Below, one piece after another: positions 57,246-64,000 of a DNA stretch of 64,000 nt. The notes beneath the pieces were generated by a model. That model saw only the letters and a list, made by a program, of their open reading frames with translations, was not told the origin of the DNA and made no database searches. The position numbers and the translations under genes were made by a program. Positions within the stretch are counted from its first letter, which is position 1. The number at the start of each line of letters is the position of its first letter. Origin of the DNA: Gammaproteobacteria bacterium (GTDB lineage Bacteria; Pseudomonadota; Gammaproteobacteria; Eutrophobiales; Eutrophobiaceae); the NCBI GenBank assembly GCA_028819495.1, contig JAPPLI010000191.1, forward strand, positions 1 through 64,000, written 5' to 3'.

Positions 57246-57270
57246 GGGGACAGATTTCAAATCTGTCCCC
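57246..57270. repeat. Palindrome family B, copy 3
   Basis: ggggacagatttcaaatctgtcccc. Confidence 0.9.
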
Positions 57271-57282
57271 GACGCACCGGGA

Positions 57283-60200
57283 TCAGAACAGCGAGGAGAG
57301 ATCATAACTGAACGAGGCGAAAATCCTGCGGTCAAACAGGCTGTAACCGGCGCCCAGGGGGATATTATAGCCGACAGCCGTTCCGATGGACGGGCTGAAC
57401 CCGCTCCACCCCACTACCGGCGGTGACACGTCGAAGACGTTGCGCACGCCGACGATCACCTGGAAGCGCCGGTTCGGGTCGCGGTAGCGGATCGACAGGT
57501 TGTGGAAGAACTTGTCGTCGGCTTCAGCGACGTTGGTAACGGATTCGTCTCCCGGTAATGCGTATACGGGTTCCTCATCGGTGGAGCCGATATAGTCCGT
57601 GGTCCAGATGAAGGTGAAATCACGCCACTGGAAGCGCACGTCCGCCTCGCCGCGCCAGTTCGGGTAGGAATGGCGGCCCGCGTAATTGGTCGGTTTCTCA
57701 TCGCCCAGGCCATACTGGTACGCGAGCAGGCGCGTGGCCAGGATGTCCACGCTGAGGTCGCCGAACGAGAACTCGCGGTCTGCGCGCACGGTGATGTCAT
57801 ACCCCAGGGAACGCTCTATGGCGACGTTGATGTACGAGGAGTTGACGCCGGCAAGATCTCCATTCTGGTTGCGAGCGCCGACCAGGTCGCATTCCTCGGC
57901 GCTGAAGTTGAGGGAATTGTAACAGCGCGACAGGATTTCGCTGGCGCCGAGCCGGGAGATGGAGTTCTTGAGGTCAATATCGTAGTAGTCGAATGCCAGG
58001 CTGAGATTGAGACCCAGGGCCGGAAAGCGGCCGGCCAGGTCCGGCGTCAGGATAAATCCCAGGGTCCATGAGTCCGAGGTCTCCGCCTCCAGGTCGGGAT
58101 TGCCTCCCGATGCGACCCGGATGCTTGAGGACGGGGCATAATCGGGAGGGATGATGCCCTGGTTCTCCAGCGCCTCGCAGTTCCGGTACTGGTTGCTGGT
58201 CGGGTCCAGGTCCTGGGACGGGTCGCGGAACCGGTCGCAGGGGTCTGCCCTGGAGGCGACAAAACCGGTCACCGGCGCCAGGTTGAGGTGGAACAGCGCC
58301 GGCGCGCGGAACGAGGTGCCCACGGACGAGCGCATGCGCAACACGGGATTGACCGCGTAATTGAACAACAGGCGCCAGGTGGTATCGCTGCCGTAGGAAC
58401 TGTAGTGGGTATACCGGAAGGACCCGTTCACCGTGAGTTCCTCCGCCACGCTGACGTCGCCCAGTTTGACGCCCGAGAGCAGCGGCACCTCTACTTCCGT
58501 ATAGCCTTCCAGCACCCGGTCATCGCCCGTGGTGATCCCGGACGAAGTAAATCCCCACTGGTTGTCTTCCACCGCCGCCGGGGGAGGACGGTCATTGATG
58601 CTGCGGCTGCGCCAGTCCATGCCCACCACCCCGCGCGCTTCGCCGGCAGGCGCATCAAACAGGCGCCCCTCCATGGAGAACGCCGCAGTCCACAGGTCGT
58701 AAGCGGTCTTGATCTTCTGCCGGTCGCGGATATAATCCGCCGCCTCCGGCGGAATCTCGCCGCGCCTCAGGGTGGCTTCGTCAAACAGGTCCAGGGGAAC
58801 GCAACCAGGGTCCGGGCCTGCGGCCAGGATGCGGCTCACTGTAGCGCCTTCGAAATTGGCGCCGTACAGGAGCTGGCCCGGATCCAGGACGCAGTGAAGA
58901 TTGCCGTCCGGCCCGATCGCGGAGGACATGGCCCGCGCCACCTTGTCCTTCAACCAGACATCGTAAGTCCACTCGCCGCGGCTCCAGGAATAGCCGCCGT
59001 CAGCCTTCCAGGTGAACTCGCCCAGGTCTCCTTCCAGGCCCAGGCGCAATGCGCCCACGTCGTTCTGCACTTCCGTGACCGGGTCCAGCAGGTTATAACT
59101 CATCACTACCGGCTGGGCGATGCCTCCGATACTGCCGAACGGGTTGGTCGGGTTGGCGGGGTGGACATAAGGAAATAATTGCCGGTACCCGTTGTTGTAG
59201 CTTTCATCGCGGTGCGTGAAATAAAATTCGTAGCTGGCGCTGACCGTCCCCAGCAGCCCGCCCAGGTCGAAATCCAGCAGTCCGTCACTGTAGGCCTGGA
59301 TGCGCCGGCGCTCCGGTATCAGGTCCTCCTCGCCCCAGTTGCGGTCGTCCCGGTATCCTTCTTCCGGCACTCGCTCGCCGTTCCTGTCGCCAAGCTCGCG
59401 CCAGGGAAGGCCGGTCCCGGCAAAGTCGGCGCCGGGGTCGCGTACCAGCGAGGTCGCCGGACCGAGCCCGTACACGTCCACGAAACCGAATACCCCGCCG
59501 AAGCAGCGGCCGCGGGTGGGCGCAAAAATCGAAGGATGGATTCCGCCGTCGGTCAGCGGGCGCTCATCGCAGAAACTGTAGTCCTGTTCATCCCTCCCCA
59601 CCGGCCCCAGGCTCGAGAACTCGACCGCGGCGTCGATATAACCGCGATCCCAGGTCTTGCCGAACAGTCCGCTTACCGAGCCGTAATCGAGTTCATCCTG
59701 GTAGTAGCCTTCCAGAATAACGTCATCGAAGCGTTTCCTGGTGATGATGTTCACTACTCCGGCGATGGCATCGGCGCCGTAGATGGAAGAGGCGCCGTCC
59801 TTGAGGATTTCAATGCGGTCGATGGCGACATCCGGGATTGAGTTCAGGTCAACACTGTTGACCTGGCCGCGGGTGCCCGCCGGCGTGAAGCGCCGCCCGT
59901 TCACCAGGATCAGGGTGCGGCCTGGGTCCAGGCTGCGCAGGCCGAACGTGTTGACGCCAGGGCCGCCGGAGACCACGAAACCGCCGAAACTGTTGTCGAT
60001 CTGTGTGCCGGAAGCCAGGGCGCTGGTCTGCAGGATCTCCGAGGTATTGGCCATGCCCGCCAGGGCAGCGCTCTCGCTGGTGATGACCGTCACCGGCAAG
60101 GCCGATGTGAACGCATCGCGGCGGATGCGTGAGCCGGTGACGATGATTTCCTCGGTCGTCTCGGTGAGCGCTGGTTCCGCCACTTCTTCGTCAGTTTCTG

Positions 60201-60402
60201 CGTCGGAAGGCGGTTGGTCGCGCTCTGCAGTTCGGTTAGCGTCCTGTTGCGATTCCTGCCTTTCGTCCTGCTGCCCGGATTCCTGTTCCGCTGTTTCGGC
60301 TGCCTGTCGTTCTTCTGCGCCGGCCCGGTCTGTAGCATGCCCGACATGGCTTACCAGGCCGGAAGCAAGCAGAATAAGCGTGATAATAGACTGTCGGATC
60401 AT
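57283..60402 (-). CDS. TonB-dependent receptor
   Basis: EEIIVTGSRIRRDAFTSALPVTVIT plug; NSIPDVAIDRIEILKDGASSIYGADAIAGVVNIITRK; C-terminal FASFSYDLSSLF. Confidence 0.95.
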   Translation of the reverse strand: MIRQSIITLILLASGLVSHVGHATDRAGAEERQAAETAEQESGQQDERQESQQDANRTAERDQPPSDAETDEEVAEPALTETTEEIIVTGSRIRRDAFTSALPVTVITSESAALAGMANTSEILQTSALASGTQIDNSFGGFVVSGGPGVNTFGLRSLDPGRTLILVNGRRFTPAGTRGQVNSVDLNSIPDVAIDRIEILKDGASSIYGADAIAGVVNIITRKRFDDVILEGYYQDELDYGSVSGLFGKTWDRGYIDAAVEFSSLGPVGRDEQDYSFCDERPLTDGGIHPSIFAPTRGRCFGGVFGFVDVYGLGPATSLVRDPGADFAGTGLPWRELGDRNGERVPEEGYRDDRNWGEEDLIPERRRIQAYSDGLLDFDLGGLLGTVSASYEFYFTHRDESYNNGYRQLFPYVHPANPTNPFGSIGGIAQPVVMSYNLLDPVTEVQNDVGALRLGLEGDLGEFTWKADGGYSWSRGEWTYDVWLKDKVARAMSSAIGPDGNLHCVLDPGQLLYGANFEGATVSRILAAGPDPGCVPLDLFDEATLRRGEIPPEAADYIRDRQKIKTAYDLWTAAFSMEGRLFDAPAGEARGVVGMDWRSRSINDRPPPAAVEDNQWGFTSSGITTGDDRVLEGYTEVEVPLLSGVKLGDVSVAEELTVNGSFRYTHYSSYGSDTTWRLLFNYAVNPVLRMRSSVGTSFRAPALFHLNLAPVTGFVASRADPCDRFRDPSQDLDPTSNQYRNCEALENQGIIPPDYAPSSSIRVASGGNPDLEAETSDSWTLGFILTPDLAGRFPALGLNLSLAFDYYDIDLKNSISRLGASEILSRCYNSLNFSAEECDLVGARNQNGDLAGVNSSYINVAIERSLGYDITVRADREFSFGDLSVDILATRLLAYQYGLGDEKPTNYAGRHSYPNWRGEADVRFQWRDFTFIWTTDYIGSTDEEPVYALPGDESVTNVAEADDKFFHNLSIRYRDPNRRFQVIVGVRNVFDVSPPVVGWSGFSPSIGTAVGYNIPLGAGYSLFDRRIFASFSYDLSSLF

Positions 60403-60423
60403 GGTTCGTGATTCCCACCCACA

Positions 60424-60512
60424 TTCGTCCCCGCGCAGGCGGGAAGCCAGTAAGCGAACATTCATTATAAGGAGTTTGTCTACTGGATTCCCGCCTGCGC
60501 GGGAATGACGAA
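60424..60512. repeat. Inverted pair of dRS3/REP-like palindromes
   Basis: cgtccccgcgcaggcgggaagccagta (60426-60452) and tactggattcccgcctgcgcgggaatgacg (60481-60510). Confidence 0.8.
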
Positions 60513-60549
60513 CGGGGCGCGTTTTGCGTCGTTACCTATAAGAGGTTCC

Positions 60550-62310
60550 TTAAGAATTATATACAAGTTTGACACCCAGTTCACGCAATTGTTCCGGCGA
60601 TGCGCCCGCAGGGGCGGACGTGAGCAGGCAACTGGCGGTCTGGGTCTTGGGAAAGGCGATGACGTCCCGGATTCCCTTCGCCCCGGCCATGATCATGACG
60701 ATGCGGTCCAGACCGAAGGCGATACCGCCGTGGGGCGGACAGCCGTATGACAGGGCGTCGATCAGGAAACCGAACTTCTCCCGGGCCTGTTCCTCATCAA
60801 TACCAAGCAGGTCCAGCACCTTCAGTTGCATTTCCGGCTCATGGATACGGATCGAACCGCCGCCCAGTTCCATGCCGTTCAGGACCAGGTCATAGGCGCG
60901 CGACAAACTCTCATGCAGGTCGCCATCCTGCCCCGGCACTTGCGGCGCGGTAAAGGGATGGTGCAGCGAGTCCCAGCGCTGCTCCGCATCGTTATATTCG
61001 AATAACGGGAAATCCACTACCCAGAGGGGCGCCCAGTCTCCCTGCAGCAGGCCCAGGTCTTCGGCCAGCGCCGTGCGCAGGGCGCCGAGTGAGTCGTTGA
61101 CTGTACGCGCCTTGTCGGCGCCGAAAAAAACAATATCGCCGGTCTGCGCCCCGGTACGCTGCAAAACGGCCTGCACCGTTTCCCCCGGCAGGAATTTCAG
61201 GATGGGCGATTGCAGTCCGGCATCGCCCTGCTCCATATCATTGATCTTGATATAGGCGAGCCCCCTGGCGCCGTACTTTCCCACGTAAGCGGTATAGTCA
61301 TCGATCTCCTTGCGCGTGAGCGCATTGCCGCCCGGCAGGCGCAGCGCGGCAACGCGTCCGTGCGCCTGGTTTGCCGGGCCGGAAAATACCTTGAATTCCA
61401 CCTCCTTCATCAGGTCGCCGACTTCGACCAGTTCCAGCGGGTTGCGCAGGTCCGGCCGGTCCGTCCCGTAGCGGCTCATGGCTTCGGCGTAGGTCATGCG
61501 CGGGAACGGGTCTGCCAGTTCAATGCCTTTTACCTGCCTGAACACGGTACGCATCATATCCTCCACCAGGCCGGTGACATCATCCTCGTCGACGAACGAC
61601 ATTTCCATATCGAGCTGGGTAAATTCCGGCTGCCGGTCCGCGCGCAGGTCCTCGTCGCGAAAACAGCGGACAATCTGGTAGTAGCGATCCATCCCGGACA
61701 TCATCAGCAGTTGCTTGAACAACTGCGGCGATTGCGGCAAGGCGAAGAAACCGCCGCGCTGGGTCCGGCTCGGCACCAGGTAATCCCGCGCGCCTTCCGG
61801 GGTCGCCCTGGTCAGGACAGGGGTTTCGATATCGAGAAAGCCGTGCCCGTCAAGGTAATCACGGATGGCCCGGGTGACCCGGCTGCGCAGCTTGATGTTG
61901 TCCTGCATGGTCTCCCGGCGCAGGTCCACGTACCGGTAACGCAGGCGGATATCATCCTGCACATTCTCATCGTCCAGTTGGAACGGCGGGGTCCTGGCCT
62001 TGTTCAATATTTCCAGGGTGTGTCCCAGCACTTCCACTTCGCCGGTGGGCAGGTTCGGGTTGATCGTGCCCTCCGGGCGCCGGCGCACCCGGCCGGTGAT
62101 ACGGATCACGAATTCATTCCTGAGCGTCTCGGCGACGGCAAAAGAATCGGCCCGGTCGGGGTCATAAACAACCTGGGCCAATCCCTCCCGGTCCCGCAGG
62201 TCAATGAAGATCACCCCGCCGTGATCGCGGCGCCGGTGTACCCAGCCGCACAATGCGACTTCCTCACCGATCATGTCGGCCGTCAGTTGTCCGCAATAGT
62301 GGGTACGCAT
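60550..62310 (-). CDS. aspS: Aspartate-tRNA ligase
   Basis: [83 protein letters not shown]. Confidence 0.98.
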   Translation of the reverse strand: MRTHYCGQLTADMIGEEVALCGWVHRRRDHGGVIFIDLRDREGLAQVVYDPDRADSFAVAETLRNEFVIRITGRVRRRPEGTINPNLPTGEVEVLGHTLEILNKARTPPFQLDDENVQDDIRLRYRYVDLRRETMQDNIKLRSRVTRAIRDYLDGHGFLDIETPVLTRATPEGARDYLVPSRTQRGGFFALPQSPQLFKQLLMMSGMDRYYQIVRCFRDEDLRADRQPEFTQLDMEMSFVDEDDVTGLVEDMMRTVFRQVKGIELADPFPRMTYAEAMSRYGTDRPDLRNPLELVEVGDLMKEVEFKVFSGPANQAHGRVAALRLPGGNALTRKEIDDYTAYVGKYGARGLAYIKINDMEQGDAGLQSPILKFLPGETVQAVLQRTGAQTGDIVFFGADKARTVNDSLGALRTALAEDLGLLQGDWAPLWVVDFPLFEYNDAEQRWDSLHHPFTAPQVPGQDGDLHESLSRAYDLVLNGMELGGGSIRIHEPEMQLKVLDLLGIDEEQAREKFGFLIDALSYGCPPHGGIAFGLDRIVMIMAGAKGIRDVIAFPKTQTASCLLTSAPAGASPEQLRELGVKLVYNS

Positions 62311-62340
62311 GGATTGTAGTAACTTTCGCTTCGGGCTGCG

Positions 62341-62994
62341 TCAGGAGTCGGACGAAGACGCGGCGACCGCGCCTGATGGCAGCATTTGCCTGATTTCCCC
62401 TTCCGGCACGATCACTCCCATTGATATGATGAACTTGAAGCCGTCTTCAACGGACATATCCAGTTCAATGATGTCCCGCTCCGGGATCAGCAGGTTGAAT
62501 CCCGAGGTTGGGTTGGGCGTGGTCGGCAGGTAAATGGACTGGAGTTGCTGATCGGTGATCCCGCGGTCCGTCTCAACGTGTTCATTACTGAGAAACCCGA
62601 TACACCAGCAATCCTTGCGCGGGTACTCGACCAGGACCACCTTGCGAAACGACTTGCTCTGGGAGGCCAGCAGGGTGGTGGAGATCTGTTTGACGCTGTT
62701 GTAGATGTTTCGCACCAGGGGGATTTTCCCCAGCGCCGTCTCCCAGACCTGTACCAGGCGCCGGCCCAGCAGGTTGGCGGCAAACATGCCGGTGAGGATC
62801 AGGATACCGACGGCCAGGAGGATGCCGAAACCCGGGATACTGAACCCCAGCAACGCCTCCGGCCGATACTCCGGCGGCAACAGCAGAATGGTGCCGTCGA
62901 GGAGGTCGATAACGAATTTGATGATGGCCACGGTAATGACCAGGGGCAGCCACACCAGCAGTCCGGCTATGATGTATTTCCGCAAGGCAGTCAT
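62341..62994 (-). CDS. DUF502 family membrane protein
   Basis: LRKYIIAGLLVWLPLVITVAIIKFVIDLLDGT; PTTPNPTSGFNLLIPERDIIELDMSVEDGFKFIISMG. Confidence 0.9.
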   Translation of the reverse strand: MTALRKYIIAGLLVWLPLVITVAIIKFVIDLLDGTILLLPPEYRPEALLGFSIPGFGILLAVGILILTGMFAANLLGRRLVQVWETALGKIPLVRNIYNSVKQISTTLLASQSKSFRKVVLVEYPRKDCWCIGFLSNEHVETDRGITDQQLQSIYLPTTPNPTSGFNLLIPERDIIELDMSVEDGFKFIISMGVIVPEGEIRQMLPSGAVAASSSDS

Positions 62995-63088
62995 TATCTG
63001 TAAATCCCGGGCAAAGGCCCTCACTCCGGCATAAAAAAACCGGTGCAGCATATCATATTCCGGACCTGTGCGTCCGGGAAAAGGCGGG

Positions 63089-63454
63089 TCAGCCGGCGGG
63101 AGGGGAAGCGGCCGCGTTGCCGCCTGTAGCTTGTGTCGCGGACTTCGTTTCCTTGCCGGCGCTATCGGTTTTTGCTTCCTTATCCTTGCCCTTGTCCTTG
63201 TCTCCCGAGGTTTTGGCGCTATCGGATTCGCCGGCCTTGTCATCATCCTTTGCCAGGTTCCTGCGGGATTTCTCATCCTTGAAATCCGTTTCGTACCACC
63301 CGCTGCCACTGAGCCGGAAGGCAACCGCAGACACCAGTTTGCGCAGGCCCGGTTCCTCACACGCGGGACAATCCGTCAGCGGCTGATCGGAGATCTTCTG
63401 CAGTTTCTCCAGCCTGTGGCCGCAGTCATGGCATTCGTATTCGTAAATCGGCAA
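63089..63454 (-). CDS. FmdB-family zinc ribbon protein (likely TTG start)
   Basis: LPIYEYECHDCGHRLEKLQKISDQPLTDCPACEEPGLRKLVSAVAFRLSGSGWYETDF. Confidence 0.88.
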   Translation of the reverse strand: MPIYEYECHDCGHRLEKLQKISDQPLTDCPACEEPGLRKLVSAVAFRLSGSGWYETDFKDEKSRRNLAKDDDKAGESDSAKTSGDKDKGKDKEAKTDSAGKETKSATQATGGNAAASPPAG

Positions 63455-63538
63455 GACGTTATTCTCCAATACTGTGAAACAGGGGAAACATGGTGACGGC
63501 CAGGCGGAATTTCAAGTCTTCGGAAAGAATTCCCGGGA

Positions 63539-64000
63539 TCAGAAACGGTACGATGCTTCCACTCCCCACACCCGCGGCGCACCGACGACACAACGCTGCA
63601 TGCCCCCGCCGGTGACCGGGTCCACCAGGCTCAGCGTGGTGGCCAGGGCCTGGATGAATATCACCTGGCAGTAATCCTGGTCGAACACGTTGCGTACGAA
63701 ACCCGAGATTTCCCAGCCGTCGTCCGCGCCGCGCAAACCCAGTCGGGCATTGACGATATCGTAGCCCGGCTGCATTGTCTGCGGCGCCTGATTGGTATCC
63801 GCGCCGACGTTCTGTCCGGAAACATACTGGTATTCACCCCGCACGAACCAGCCCAGGCCGTGTACGGGGATACGGTCGGACCATTCGGCCACGAGCGACA
63901 ACTGCCATTGCGGCGAGAAGTGGTTCCTGTCTCCCGTCAGGTCCCGGACCGGCAGTTCCGCCGGGGGGAACCCCAGGAACCTGCTCAACTGGACCGAGGT
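63539..64000 (-). CDS. TonB-dependent receptor C-terminal part (continues beyond window)
   Basis: YDIVNARLGLRGADDGWEISGFVRNVFDQDYCQVIF ... APRVWGVEASYRF. Confidence 0.85.
   Translation of the reverse strand, partial: TSVQLSRFLGFPPAELPVRDLTGDRNHFSPQWQLSLVAEWSDRIPVHGLGWFVRGEYQYVSGQNVGADTNQAPQTMQPGYDIVNARLGLRGADDGWEISGFVRNVFDQDYCQVIFIQALATTLSLVDPVTGGGMQRCVVGAPRVWGVEASYRF

Noticed and set aside
61210-62319. 369-aa plus-strand ORF opposite aspS
   Set aside because: Antisense shadow of a strongly conserved gene

Overview
The window looks like a gammaproteobacterial chromosome segment of fairly high GC, made of conserved housekeeping clusters with accessory genes placed in the gaps between them. 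Housekeeping blocks: ilvE; an LPS/glycosyltransferase cluster; pyrF; tatABC; hisAFIE; polA; mgtE-ptsI-HPr-ptsN-hpf-rpoN-lptBAC-kdsD-antiporter-murU; cpoB-pal-tolBARQ-ruvBAC-yebC; nadA; S9 peptidase plus TonB receptor; aspS. Accessory content: a BglII/BstYI-like type II R-M pair; a single-chain nuclease-methyltransferase inserted between polA and a DUF2782 gene; a DUF262/HNH (GmrSD-like) gene coupled to a small Cys-rich protein and divergent from a wHTH-Fic gene whose Fic motif lacks the catalytic His, with five exactly 11-bp-spaced GGCC repeats between them; VapC/AbrB and RHH/PIN toxin-antitoxin-like genes; a TbpB-like protein divergent from an RTX protein; and a gene graveyard at about 41.6-45.0 kb. 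The graveyard holds slipin, transposase, FGE/C-lectin, metallophosphoesterase and truncated AAA ATPase remnants beside an intact AAA ATPase. Several families of palindromic repeats and an array of five back-to-back hairpins at 61-205 also stand out. All calls come from reading motifs in the supplied translations and DNA; no searches were run.
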